Below the pieces are notes generated by a model. The model made no database searches. It was not told where the DNA came from and saw only the letters and a program-made list of their open reading frames with translations. The position numbers and the translations under genes were made by a program. A DNA stretch of 64,000 nt from Liquorilactobacillus capillatus DSM 19910 (lineage in GTDB: Bacteria; Bacillota; Bacilli; Lactobacillales; Lactobacillaceae): the NCBI RefSeq assembly GCF_001434915.1, contig NZ_AZEF01000010.1, forward strand, positions 1 to 64,000. Direction: 5' to 3'. The number at the start of each line of letters is the position of its first letter. Position 1 is the stretch's first letter. Positions 7,806 through 16,166 of the stretch are shown one piece after another.

Positions 7806-8480
7806 CTACAGTAAATCTTCTTTCTGACTGTTTAAAGATAGACGTGCAATGTAAATAGTTCCCCAGAGAATCATCTGAATAATGAACATAAAACCAACAA
7901 AAACAAGCATTCGTGGGCTCCACATTATTACTAACTGATGAACGACCCATTCAGGATTGAAAAAGAGGTATGCCGTGTGTAACCGTAGAAAACGACCAAC
8001 GTAAACACCAACAGATGAGACGATGGTCAGGATTAGAATGAGTAATGGTTTATATATTTTTTTCGTTAAGTGGAAGCGCGCTAAGAGCGAATTAGAAATA
8101 TGTTCCAAACTCCAGATCCCCATAACAGAACAGGCAATAGCACTTGAAATTAAGTTAGTGAAGTTTAGCCATAGATGAAGGTTAAATTCCATTAATCCAG
8201 TCGTATGGTTGTATGGGTCCAGCATAGCCAGATGGAAAAGATCAGTTAAGACATATGGTGCATTAGGATAAAACAATATCCAAAGAATGAAGAAAGAATA
8301 AAAGAAAGCTTTTGACCTTCGGGGGGTGATATGCATTGCCAGTTCAATTGGGATATACCCGAGAAAAGTATTCAATAAGAGAAAACTGTAGACCCCATTT
8401 TCAGAATACACAGTTGCATAGATATAACACATGAATAAAATAAAACTTATTCGTACAATCCATTGGTACTTTTTTAACAT
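7806..8480 (-). CDS. DUF1361 membrane protein
   Basis: Integral membrane protein of unknown function. About six hydrophobic segments span the 224-aa chain, and the DUF1361 landmarks LFYPNAPYVLTDLFHL and VGRFLRLH are present. I take ATG 8480, which has GGGTGA just upstream; the longer in-frame start at 8489 would be GTG with a weaker site. It stands alone on the minus strand between a terminator and the divergent cdaA operon. No catalytic motif was recognised, so I propose no function. Confidence 0.82.
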   Translation of the reverse strand: MLKKYQWIVRISFILFMCYIYATVYSENGVYSFLLLNTFLGYIPIELAMHITPRRSKAFFYSFFILWILFYPNAPYVLTDLFHLAMLDPYNHTTGLMEFNLHLWLNFTNLISSAIACSVMGIWSLEHISNSLLARFHLTKKIYKPLLILILTIVSSVGVYVGRFLRLHTAYLFFNPEWVVHQLVIMWSPRMLVFVGFMFIIQMILWGTIYIARLSLNSQKEDLL

Positions 8481-8604
8481 AAAAATCACCCATTTCTTTT
8501 ATGATTATATTGTAACAAATTGTATCTTGCAATCCGAGCTTTAACGTTAGATTTTGCCACTATCTTAATTTTTATTGATGTCCAAAGAGAATATAAAGAT
8601 ATCG

Positions 8605-8634
8605 TGCTATACTTAGATTATAATCTTTAGGAGG
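8605..8634 (+). promoter_or_regulatory. cdaA promoter (extended -10) and ribosome site
   Basis: TGC-TATACT at 8605-8613 is an extended -10. AGGAGG at 8629-8634 sits 8 nt before the ATG at 8643 and rules out the out-of-frame ATG at 8639. Confidence 0.5.
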
Positions 8635-8642
8635 TAAAATGA

Positions 8643-9485
8643 ATGTCCGTAAACTGGGCCGAGTTAGTTTCTTGGAAAAATGCAATTAACATTTTAGATG
8701 TTCTAGTTGTTTGGTATGTAGTATATAAATTAATGATGCTTTTAAAGGGAACTAAAGCTGTTCAGCTTTTTAAAGGTGTTGTTATGATTATCATCATCAA
8801 GTTTGTAAGTTGGTATGTGGGATTAGAGACCGTCTCGTGGATAATGAATCAAGTAATAAATTGGGGAATCATTGCAATTATAGTGATTTTTCAGCCAGAA
8901 ATTAGACGTGGTTTGGAACATTTAGGCCGTGGCTCACTTTTTTTTCATAATAAAAAGCAAAATGAAGATGGAAAAAAGATGATTGCTGCATTGGATCAAG
9001 CGATCAAGTATATGTCCAAGCGGCGGATAGGTGCTTTGATTACTATTCAGATGAATACTGGTTTGGAAGATTATATTGAAACTGGTATTCGTCTTGGAGC
9101 TGATATCACAGGGGCATTGCTGATTAACATCTTCATTCCTAACACACCATTACATGATGGTGCAGTTATTATTAAGAACAATAAAATTGCTGTTGCGGCT
9201 GCTTACCTACCGTTATCTGAGAGTAATTTGATTCCTAAGGCTCTTGGAACGCGACATCGAGCAGCAGTGGGAATCAGTGAAGTGACAGACGCATTAACGA
9301 TTGTTGTTTCTGAGGAAACTGGGGGTGTAACGATTACCAAGAATAATGAACTCCTACGTGATTTAACACGTGAAGACTATATGAAATTATTAGAAAAAGA
9401 GTTAATTATTACACCAGAACCAGGTAAAAATAATCGTTTTGTAGCACTCTTTGAAGAAATATTCAAAGGGGGGAAAAGGGGATGA
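8643..9485 (+). CDS. cdaA: Diadenylate cyclase CdaA
   Basis: Membrane-anchored enzyme that condenses two ATP into cyclic di-AMP. Three hydrophobic helices fill the first 90 or so residues, followed by the DAC domain with DGA (Asp172-Gly-Ala) and RHR (Arg204-His-Arg206), the two catalytic signatures. The length of 280 aa is normal. It overlaps cdaR by 4 nt (ATGA) and leads the conserved cdaA-cdaR-glmM operon, in which CdaR and GlmM are known modulators of the cyclase. c-di-AMP controls potassium and osmolyte uptake; a likely receptor, CbpB, is encoded at 47703. Confidence 0.97.
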   Translation: MSVNWAELVSWKNAINILDVLVVWYVVYKLMMLLKGTKAVQLFKGVVMIIIIKFVSWYVGLETVSWIMNQVINWGIIAIIVIFQPEIRRGLEHLGRGSLFFHNKKQNEDGKKMIAALDQAIKYMSKRRIGALITIQMNTGLEDYIETGIRLGADITGALLINIFIPNTPLHDGAVIIKNNKIAVAAAYLPLSESNLIPKALGTRHRAAVGISEVTDALTIVVSEETGGVTITKNNELLRDLTREDYMKLLEKELIITPEPGKNNRFVALFEEIFKGGKRG

Positions 9486-10669
9486 ATCTTAATAAACTAT
9501 TGGATAACCGTATTGTCTACCAAGTTTTAGCTCTGGGCTTTGCTATTTTGTTGTTTGCTTATGTAAATTCTGATAAATTAAATACGACGCGTAATGATTC
9601 AAATAATTCAGATACGACGATGATGTCTTCAGATAGAAGTGAGACCTTAAGTGTTGATCTAAAGCTAAACGTAGATAGTAATAAATATTTTGTTACAGGA
9701 TATCCTTCGAAAGTTAAGGTTAAGCTGAGCGGACCAGGAGCACTGGTAACAACAACTGCTAATACACGAAACTTTAGCGTATATGCAGATCTTTCTAAGT
9801 TAAAACCGGGCACACACACGGTTAGGCTAGAACAATCTGGGATTAACAAAGATTTAAGTTATGAACTTAAACCACAATCGATCAAGGTCACGATCAGCCA
9901 GCGGGAAACAGCGAACTTTCCAGTTCAGTTCAAATACGATACAAACAACTTGGCAAGTAATTATGATGTTGGGAAACCATCGGCTGATCAGCAGGTTGCA
10001 AGTGTAACGGGTGCTAAGAAAGATATCGATAATATTGCTGAAGTTATAGCAGCTGTCGACATTCCTCAAGGGACCAAGCAAACAATTACCCGACAGGTTT
10101 TGTTGCAAGCTGTCGATAATAGCGGTAAAATTCTCAACGTAGTCATAACACCACAGACTGTTAGAGTCAGATTACCTGTTCATAGTGCAAGTACAACAAA
10201 GAAAGTGACGCTTAACCTAGTTTCTAGTGGTGAAGGTGTTAGTGGGAAAAGGTATAGATTTTCAAGTGATACTAAGGAAGTTACTCTTCAAGGGACTAAG
10301 GTGGCTTTAGCCAAAATAGATAAACTTGATGTCCCAGTCTCAGTCGAAGGGGTCGATAATTCGACAGATAAGACTGTAACGCTAGAGAGTTCCGTAAGTG
10401 GAATAACTAGAATTACACCTAAGTCGGTCAAAGTCCATATTGATGTTACTGAGACTGAGAGTAGCGATTCCAATACGGCATCTGCTAGTGAAACAAGTAC
10501 GGCATCGACTTCAAAAAGTGAGACTGTTATTTCTGACAGTTCAAGCCAAAAAGCGAGTAGTACGAGTCAAAGTTTATCCAGTACTTCAGATAGTACAAGT
10601 GATAGCAGTTCAAGCAGTTCAGAGACAACAAGTACTTCAAGTAGTGTAAGTAGCCATGCTGAAGAATAA
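9482..10669 (+). CDS. cdaR: CdaR, YbbR-domain regulator of CdaA
   Basis: Extracellular, membrane-tethered regulator of the diadenylate cyclase. A single N-terminal transmembrane helix (about residues 14-29) is followed by several YbbR repeats of roughly 80 residues up to about residue 320. The last 70 residues are almost pure Ser/Thr with Asp, Glu and Ala, a low-complexity tail that could span or attach to the cell wall. Translation is coupled to cdaA through an ATGA overlap. Family membership is clear; the tail is unusual in length and its role is unknown. Confidence 0.93.
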   Translation: MNLNKLLDNRIVYQVLALGFAILLFAYVNSDKLNTTRNDSNNSDTTMMSSDRSETLSVDLKLNVDSNKYFVTGYPSKVKVKLSGPGALVTTTANTRNFSVYADLSKLKPGTHTVRLEQSGINKDLSYELKPQSIKVTISQRETANFPVQFKYDTNNLASNYDVGKPSADQQVASVTGAKKDIDNIAEVIAAVDIPQGTKQTITRQVLLQAVDNSGKILNVVITPQTVRVRLPVHSASTTKKVTLNLVSSGEGVSGKRYRFSSDTKEVTLQGTKVALAKIDKLDVPVSVEGVDNSTDKTVTLESSVSGITRITPKSVKVHIDVTETESSDSNTASASETSTASTSKSETVISDSSSQKASSTSQSLSSTSDSTSDSSSSSSETTSTSSSVSSHAEE

Positions 10670-10704
10670 ACTAGTAAAAATGTATTAGAAATGAGGATTA
10701 GATA

Positions 10705-12060
10705 ATGAAATATTTTGGAACTGATGGAGTTAGAGGAGTAGCAAATGAGGGTCTCAGTCCGGAACTCGCTTTTAAACTTGGGCGTTGTGGTGGGTATGTT
10801 TTAACAGAACATGCTAAAGATAGTGCTAAGCCACCGCGGGTTTTGGTGGCACGTGATACGCGAATTTCAGGACAGATGCTAGAACAAGCGTTGATTGCTG
10901 GGCTCTTGTCAGTAGGAATAGAGGTCTTTTCACTCGGAGTTGTCACTACTCCAGGAGTTGCTTATTTAATTCGTGTACAAGATGCTGATGCAGGGGTGAT
11001 GATCTCTGCTTCACATAATCCTGTTCAAGATAATGGAATAAAATTCTTTGGTGGCGATGGTTACAAGCTATCGGATGAAAAAGAAGAAGAGATAGAACAG
11101 TTATTGGAAAGTGACAAAGATTCACTACCTCGTCCTTCAGCACAAGGCCTTGGGGTGTTAAATGGTTATCACGAGGGGATACTTAAATATACACAGTTTC
11201 TGGAACAAACTATCCCTGATGATTTAGAGGGGCTTCATATTGCAGTCGATGGTGCAAACGGTGCGACAAGTGGAATCGTAGCGCGGCTATTTGCTGATTT
11301 AGGTGCTGAATTTGACACGATGGCGATTAGTCCAGATGGGCTCAATATTAATAAAGAGGTCGGATCAACACATCCTGAAGGACTCTCACGTTTTGTGGTT
11401 GAGAAAGGAGCCCAGTTAGGTGTGGCTTTTGATGGAGATGGAGATAGGTGTATCGCTGTCGATGAGTTAGGAAATATTATTGATGGTGATAAGATAATGT
11501 TTATCTGCGGTAAGTATTTAAGCCAACGTGGGCGCTTGAAGAAAGATACGATCGTTACGACTGTTATGAGTAATATTGGACTTTACAAAGCGATGGAAGC
11601 AAGCGAACTCAAGTCGGTTAAAACACGAGTTGGAGATCGTTATGTTGTTGAAGAAATGAGAAAAAATGGTTATAACGTTGGTGGGGAACAATCTGGGCAT
11701 GTTGTCTTTTTGGACTTTAACACAACTGGTGATGGGATGCTAACTGCTTTACAACTGATGAATGTTGTTAAGCAGACTGGGAAGAAACTCTCAGAATTGG
11801 CGGCTGAAGTAACAACATATCCACAAGAACTTGTTAACGTGGAGGTCAAAGACAAAAAGGCGGCTGCAGAAAACGAAGCAATCCAAGCAGCAATTAAAAA
11901 TGTTGAAGCTAAAATGGGAACTGAAGGACGTGTTTTGGTTCGGCCGAGTGGGACAGAGAATCTTTTACGTGTAATGGCTGAAGCTCCAACAAAAGAACAG
12001 GTTCACGAGTATGTTATGGAAATAGTTAAGGTCGTTGAAGAAGAACTTGGAACAAAATAG
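10705..12060 (+). CDS. glmM: Phosphoglucosamine mutase
   Basis: Converts glucosamine-6-phosphate to glucosamine-1-phosphate for UDP-GlcNAc and so for peptidoglycan and teichoic acid synthesis. The 451-aa chain has four alpha-phosphohexomutase domains: the phosphoserine loop SASHNP with Ser103, the Mg-binding DGDGDR with Asp243/245/247, the sugar loop GGEQSGH, and the phosphate loop [12 protein letters not shown]. Located 35 nt after cdaR. GlmM is known to bind and inhibit CdaA in several firmicutes, consistent with the shared operon. Confidence 0.97.
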   Translation: MKYFGTDGVRGVANEGLSPELAFKLGRCGGYVLTEHAKDSAKPPRVLVARDTRISGQMLEQALIAGLLSVGIEVFSLGVVTTPGVAYLIRVQDADAGVMISASHNPVQDNGIKFFGGDGYKLSDEKEEEIEQLLESDKDSLPRPSAQGLGVLNGYHEGILKYTQFLEQTIPDDLEGLHIAVDGANGATSGIVARLFADLGAEFDTMAISPDGLNINKEVGSTHPEGLSRFVVEKGAQLGVAFDGDGDRCIAVDELGNIIDGDKIMFICGKYLSQRGRLKKDTIVTTVMSNIGLYKAMEASELKSVKTRVGDRYVVEEMRKNGYNVGGEQSGHVVFLDFNTTGDGMLTALQLMNVVKQTGKKLSELAAEVTTYPQELVNVEVKDKKAAAENEAIQAAIKNVEAKMGTEGRVLVRPSGTENLLRVMAEAPTKEQVHEYVMEIVKVVEEELGTK

Positions 12061-12117
12061 CTATCAGTAAGTCATACAATAGTTATTGAATCATAAATCA
12101 TCACATAGTGGCGGAAG

Positions 12118-12150
12118 CCAGGTCAAGAAATTTTTTGACCTGGTTTTTTT
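12118..12150 (+). terminator. cdaA-cdaR-glmM terminator
   Basis: Perfect stem CCAGGTCAA/TTGACCTGG followed by seven T, about 57 nt after glmM. Confidence 0.92.
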
Positions 12151-12171
12151 ATGTGGGACTAGAAATAAAAG

Positions 12172-12423
12172 TTAATGATTAAAGAAACGAATAAGGAAAT
12201 TTACGATCCGGAAAATAATATAAAGACTAAAGAAAACGAGAAGAAAGAAAGTGATTCCGAAGATGAAAGGAAGATACCAGTAAGATGTTTGTAATAATAA
12301 AAAAATAGTATCAATATTTTGCATAGTTGCTTGGTAGTGGCTGATAAACATAAAAAGAGGCATTAAAATACAAATAATAACACTCAAGAGAAAGCTTAAA
12401 ATAAACTGTTTACTGTTAATCAT
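12172..12423 (-). CDS. Small hypothetical membrane protein
   Basis: An 83-aa protein with two strongly hydrophobic stretches (about residues 7-30 and 45-75), so probably two membrane helices. I choose the ATG at 12423 (MINSKQF) because AGG lies about 9 nt upstream; the in-frame ATG at 12438 has its purine-rich sequence too close. No family is recognised. It is encoded opposite to its neighbours and ends just beyond the glmM terminator. It may be a real gene given ribosome site and composition, but no other support is visible. Confidence 0.55.
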   Translation of the reverse strand: MINSKQFILSFLLSVIICILMPLFMFISHYQATMQNIDTIFLLLQTSYWYLPFIFGITFFLLVFFSLYIIFRIVNFLIRFFNH

Positions 12424-12507
12424 TATAGTTAACCTCATTCCTTTATACTAACTTCATTATAGAGGAATTAAGGTTTAATTTAAATTAAAAGAAAAGTATT
12501 TCAATGA

Positions 12508-12536
12508 TTGACAGCGCTAACTGAAAGCGTTATTAT
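12508..12536 (+). promoter_or_regulatory. Strong promoter of a candidate small RNA
   Basis: TTGACA (12508-12513), a 17-nt spacer and TATTAT (12531-12536) form a near-consensus sigma-A promoter. The spacer end and -10 carry a cre-like TGAAAGCGTTATTA (12522-12535), suggesting control by CcpA. Expected start near 12543. Confidence 0.7.
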
Positions 12537-12542
12537 TAGTTG

Positions 12543-12635
12543 GTAAGGTAATTATCTTTTACCTTTTAATCAATTCTCTTTCTCTCTTATGCTAGAAAGT
12601 ATTATGAGTAATTCCCATAATACTTTCTTTTTTTT
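12543..12635 (+). ncRNA. Candidate small RNA or transcribed leader
   Basis: Between a near-consensus promoter and an intrinsic terminator lie about 90 nt with no plausible ORF. The transcript would begin with a small hairpin (AAGGTAA/TTACCTT around 12545-12564), continue as a pyrimidine-rich single strand (TTCTCTTTCTCTCTTAT) and end in the terminator hairpin. The pyrimidine tract is complementary to purine-rich ribosome sites, a feature of some regulatory RNAs. It could instead be an attenuated leader, but the next gene has its own promoter. Confidence 0.5.
12594..12635 (+). terminator. Orphan intrinsic terminator
   Basis: A 13-bp stem AGAAAGTATTATG/CATAATACTTTCT with a 9-nt loop, then seven T. 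No gene ends before it on the plus strand, so it must serve the unit starting near 12543. Confidence 0.88.
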
Positions 12636-12641
12636 GCTGAA

Positions 12642-12670
12642 TTGACATGTGAAAGCGAAACTCTTTATAC
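12642..12670 (+). promoter_or_regulatory. Promoter of the 103-aa protein gene
   Basis: TTGACA (12642-12647), 17-nt spacer, TTATAC (12665-12670). The spacer contains TGAAAGCG, the same octamer as in the promoter 134 bp upstream, a partial cre-like match. Confidence 0.7.
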
Positions 12671-12698
12671 TGAGTAGTGTTGAAAAGGAGCGATTAAT

Positions 12699-13010
12699 GT
12701 GGCTAAAAGCAATGAAAGATTAGATTTAATTGAAGAAATTGAACGAAATGATGGAACGCGTTATTTTGAGATATCAAATATGGTTCAAAATGGTCGGGCT
12801 GAATTAGCAGTTCAACGAGGTTTCATTAAGGGAGTTAGGATTTTACAATTAAACATCCCACGTTCAAGTAGTGTTATTGGATATGAAAAATATATAAATG
12901 AAAATTTTGAAATGCCGGCAGAAGATTTTGATCACTTTGAGGAATGGGAAAAAACAGATGAAACGGTACAGATGGTAAAGCAAATTTTACGTGAAAACCA
13001 TATTGCTTAG
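12699..13010 (+). CDS. Conserved-looking hypothetical protein, 103 aa
   Basis: Soluble, acidic protein without signal peptide or membrane segment; I do not recognise the family. It starts with GTG at 12699 because AAGGAG stands 8 nt upstream; the overlapping ATG at 12697 is in another frame and soon stops. The middle (GRAELAVQRGFIKGVRILQLNIP) looks like a beta-rich core and the C terminus is helical and charged. It has its own strong promoter and terminator, so it is a monocistronic gene. Possible cre-like sequence in the promoter hints at carbon control. Confidence 0.75.
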   Translation: MAKSNERLDLIEEIERNDGTRYFEISNMVQNGRAELAVQRGFIKGVRILQLNIPRSSSVIGYEKYINENFEMPAEDFDHFEEWEKTDETVQMVKQILRENHIA

Positions 13011-13081
13011 TAAAAATAGATCAGGTATAAGTTGCCTAAAGGCGGAGAGGCACTTAGAGATTATTTTTAGAATATAATAGT

Positions 13082-13126
13082 AAGAAGACTGACTTAAAAG
13101 TTAACTTTTAAGTCAGTCTTCTTTGT
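13082..13126. terminator. Terminator after the 103-aa protein gene
   Basis: Perfect 19-bp stem AAGAAGACTGACTTAAAAG/CTTTTAAGTCAGTCTTCTT with TTAA loop, then a short T tail. The apical AAAAG-TTAA-CTTTT is shared with other terminators in the window. Confidence 0.85.
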
Positions 13127-13181
13127 CTGTTAGGTTACCGTTAAACAAGCTCTATTGAAAATAATATGTATGAAAATTATC

Positions 13182-13221
13182 TTTACAAAACCGTTACAAA
13201 AAAACGTATTTATTCTTTACA
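13182..13221 (+). promoter_or_regulatory. Pho-box-like repeats upstream of pstS
   Basis: TTTACA (13182), GTTACA (13193) and TTTACA (13216) are in phase at 11 and 23 (about two times 11) bp. PhoP of Bacillus binds TT(A/T/C)ACA direct repeats with 11-bp periodicity, so this is a likely PhoP site activating the pst operon under phosphate limitation. No PhoP gene is present in the window. Confidence 0.65.
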
Positions 13222-13266
13222 AACAAATATTAAAATACACATGTAGTAAGGAAAGGGAGAAATTAA

Positions 13267-14154
13267 ATGAAAAATCTAACAAAAATTGCAGCATTAATTT
13301 TTGCAAGTTCAGCATTACTTGTGGGGTGTGGAAAATCAGCCTCAAATAATAGCGCTAACTCTTCTTCTGAAACATCTGGAAAAATAACGGTTGTTGGGTC
13401 AACGGCATTACAGCCATTAGTTGAAAAGGCGGCTGAAAATTATCAAGCGGATAATCCTAAAGTTAGTATTACTGTTCAAGGTGGTGGTTCGGGAACCGGT
13501 TTAAGCCAAGTACAATCAGGAGCAGTGACGATCGGTAATTCTGATATTTTTGCAGAACAGCAAAAGGGAATTAAAGCTTCTAAGTTAGTTGATCATAAAG
13601 TAGCTGTTGTAGGAATGGCACCTGTTGTTAATAAAGAGGCAGGCGTTAAAAATGTCACCATGAGTCAATTGCGTGATATCTTTACAGGTAAGATTACTAA
13701 CTGGAAGGAAGTTGGCGGTAAGGATGAGAGCATCGTTCTAATCAACCGTCCAGAAGGAAGTGGAACCAGAGCTACTTTTGAAGCGGCTGTAATGAACGGG
13801 CAATCAGCTAAAAAGGCACAGGAACAAGATTCCAACGGAACAGTTCAAAAAATGGTTGCACAAACACCTGGTGCAGTAAGTTACTTAGCTTTCTCCTATG
13901 TTAAACCTTCGATTCAAGAATTATCGATTGATGGTGTAAAGCCGACTGATGAAAATGTTACTAACAACAAATGGAAAATCTGGTCTTACGAACATATGTA
14001 TACCAAGGGTCAGCCAAATAAGGTAACAAAAAAATTCTTAAAATATATGACTTCTGATAAAGTTCAAAAAGGATTGGTCAAAGATCTTGGTTACATTTCA
14101 ATTCATCAGATGAATGTTCAAAAAGATGCTAATAACAAAGTTACTTCAAAATAA
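13267..14154 (+). CDS. pstS: Phosphate-binding lipoprotein PstS
   Basis: Substrate-binding component of the high-affinity phosphate ABC importer, anchored outside the membrane. The 295-aa protein has a lipoprotein signal peptide with lipobox LVGC, so Cys21 becomes the lipidated N terminus, then a Ser/Asn-rich linker. Phosphate-binding signatures TVVGSTALQPL, GGGSGTGLSQV and RPEGSGTRATFE are present. GGGAG precedes the ATG. First gene of pstS-C-A-B1-B2-phoU; a hairpin separates it from pstC and may set a higher PstS level. Confidence 0.95.
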   Translation: MKNLTKIAALIFASSALLVGCGKSASNNSANSSSETSGKITVVGSTALQPLVEKAAENYQADNPKVSITVQGGGSGTGLSQVQSGAVTIGNSDIFAEQQKGIKASKLVDHKVAVVGMAPVVNKEAGVKNVTMSQLRDIFTGKITNWKEVGGKDESIVLINRPEGSGTRATFEAAVMNGQSAKKAQEQDSNGTVQKMVAQTPGAVSYLAFSYVKPSIQELSIDGVKPTDENVTNNKWKIWSYEHMYTKGQPNKVTKKFLKYMTSDKVQKGLVKDLGYISIHQMNVQKDANNKVTSK

Positions 14155-14280
14155 GGTAGTAATAATATTTAAGCAGCACAGCTAGCGTTACAAAAGAAAT
14201 TAAGAGTTCAGTCATAATAAAGTTTGATTAGCTTTAGAGTAACTTTCTGTTTAAGCTGAAGGGGACTTATTAAATATCGC

Positions 14281-14323
14281 TGGGAGTAACCTAATGGCTT
14301 AAGAGCTGTTGGGTATACTCCCA
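14281..14323 (+). terminator. Intercistronic stem-loop between pstS and pstC
   Basis: TGGGAGTA (14281-14288) pairs with TACTCCCA (14316-14323) and the stem continues with ACCTAA/TTGGGT and GGCT/AGCT. Only a weak T stretch follows. It could attenuate readthrough from pstS or protect its mRNA 3' end; true termination is less likely because pstC follows at once. Confidence 0.5.
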
Positions 14324-14348
14324 AGTTTTGATAGAAAGGTGTTTTTTT

Positions 14349-15266
14349 ATGGATCCTATTAAGGAAAAAATCCAAAGCAGTTCAAGAGAAACACGGCAAG
14401 ATTTTATTGGTAAACTTATTACTTATACGTGTATTGGGCTGATTGTTTTAGTCGTGTTGTCAATTTTTGTATTTGTCGCTTCGAAGGGCTTAGCAACCTT
14501 TTTTGTGAATAAAGCTAATTTTTGGGATTTCCTGACAGGGAAGAATTGGAACCCCTCGATGTTAGATGCCAAGGGAAAGCCAATGTTGGGTGCTTTACCA
14601 ATGATAACTGGCTCATTTGGTGTCACTATTCTGGCGGCACTATTTGCAACCCCATTCGCGATTGGAACAGCCTTATACATGACAGAGATTTCTTCTAAAA
14701 AAGGTGAGCGAATTTTGCAAAGTGTTATTGAACTGCTAGTGGGTATTCCTTCAGTTGTTTATGGCTTTATCGGCTTATCTGTGATTGTTCCATTAGTGAG
14801 AAATCATATTGGCGGTTCAGGGTACGGGATATTATCAGGTTCTTTTGTATTGTTTGTAATGGTTTTACCAACAGTTACTTCAATGACGGTTGATAGTTTA
14901 AGAGCAGTCCCACGTTTTTATAAAGAAGCATCTTTAGCTTTAGGTGCAACTAAGTGGCAGACGATCTATAAGGTTATTTTGCGGTCTTCAACATCTGGGA
15001 TCTTAACAGCAATTATTTTTGGAATGGCACGGGCCTTTGGGGAGGCATTGGCTGTTCAGATGGTAATTGGGAATGCTGCTGTTATGCCGACTAGTTTACT
15101 ATCTTCAGCGTCAACCTTAACCAGTGTCCTAACGATGGGAATTGGAAATACAGTTATGGGGACAGTAGCTAACAATGCGTTGTGGTCACTCGCGCTGATT
15201 TTATTATTGATGTCCTTATTCTTTAATATTGTAGTTCGGTTGATCGGTCGAAAGGGGAGAATGTAG
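14349..15266 (+). CDS. pstC: Phosphate ABC transporter permease PstC
   Basis: Integral membrane subunit of the phosphate importer. The 305-aa protein has a cytoplasmic N-terminal stretch, one leading helix and the BPD-transp-1 core with the EAA-type loop (EASLALGATKWQTI, around residue 200) that contacts PstB. ATG 14349 is preferred because GAAAGGTG lies 8 nt upstream; the in-frame TTG at 14328 has no site. The gene is followed directly by pstA with a single base between stop and start. Confidence 0.94.
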   Translation: MDPIKEKIQSSSRETRQDFIGKLITYTCIGLIVLVVLSIFVFVASKGLATFFVNKANFWDFLTGKNWNPSMLDAKGKPMLGALPMITGSFGVTILAALFATPFAIGTALYMTEISSKKGERILQSVIELLVGIPSVVYGFIGLSVIVPLVRNHIGGSGYGILSGSFVLFVMVLPTVTSMTVDSLRAVPRFYKEASLALGATKWQTIYKVILRSSTSGILTAIIFGMARAFGEALAVQMVIGNAAVMPTSLLSSASTLTSVLTMGIGNTVMGTVANNALWSLALILLLMSLFFNIVVRLIGRKGRM

Positions 15267-15267
15267 G

Positions 15268-16155
15268 ATGAAAACAAAAATACAAAATAAGATTGCGATT
15301 AATATTATTCGTATAATCGCTGGACTAGTTGTTATTATCTTACTTTTCTTACTGGGAGATATTTTAATTGCTGGTGTTCCACATATTTCATGGCATTTCT
15401 TAACCGCAGCATCACAATCCTTTGAGAGTGGTGGAGGAATAGGTGTCCAATTATTTAACTCTATTTATTTATTAATTCTCACGTTAATTATTTCATTTCC
15501 GATTTCTTTAGGAGCAGGGATTTTCTTATCTGAATATGCACCTAAAAATATTGTAACCTCTATTGTCCGGATGGCGATCGAAGTCTTAAGTTCATTACCC
15601 TCGGTTGTAGTGGGTTTATTCGGTTTTTTGCTCTTTGTCGTTCAATTACAAATGGGTTTTTCCATTTTATCTGGTGCGATCGCACTGACATTCTTTAATT
15701 TACCGTTATTGACACGAAATATCGAAGAATCTTTACGAGCAGTACCGAATCTTCAACGGGAAGCGGGAATGTCACTAGGGTTGTCAAAATGGCGAACCGT
15801 AACTAGGATTGTTTTGCCCGAAGCTCTTCCGGGGATTGTTACAGGAGTTGTTTTAGGCGCAGGTCGTGTTTTTGGAGAAGCAGCTGCTTTAATCTATACA
15901 GCAGGTCAGAGCGCAACTAACATTAATTTTGGAAATTGGAATCCGTTTAATGCCGCAAGCCCATTGAATTTAATGCGTCCAGCAGAAACGTTAGCCGTGC
16001 ACATCTGGAAAATTAATTCTGAAGGTGTGATGCCAGATGCTAGTGCTGTTTCAGCAGGAGCGTCTGCTGTTTTAATTATTGTTGTGCTATTATTCAATAT
16101 TTTCGCGCGTATTATCGGTAATAGTTTATACCGTAAATTAACAGCAACAAAGTAG
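15268..16155 (+). CDS. pstA: Phosphate ABC transporter permease PstA
   Basis: Second membrane subunit of the phosphate importer, 295 aa with about six helices. The EAA loop REAGMSLGLSKWRTV is present in the middle of the chain, followed by LPEALPGIVTG. It begins one base after the pstC stop, with GGGGAGA as ribosome site inside the pstC end, so translation is coupled. Confidence 0.94.
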   Translation: MKTKIQNKIAINIIRIIAGLVVIILLFLLGDILIAGVPHISWHFLTAASQSFESGGGIGVQLFNSIYLLILTLIISFPISLGAGIFLSEYAPKNIVTSIVRMAIEVLSSLPSVVVGLFGFLLFVVQLQMGFSILSGAIALTFFNLPLLTRNIEESLRAVPNLQREAGMSLGLSKWRTVTRIVLPEALPGIVTGVVLGAGRVFGEAAALIYTAGQSATNINFGNWNPFNAASPLNLMRPAETLAVHIWKINSEGVMPDASAVSAGASAVLIIVVLLFNIFARIIGNSLYRKLTATK

Positions 16156-16166
16156 GGGGATAACTG

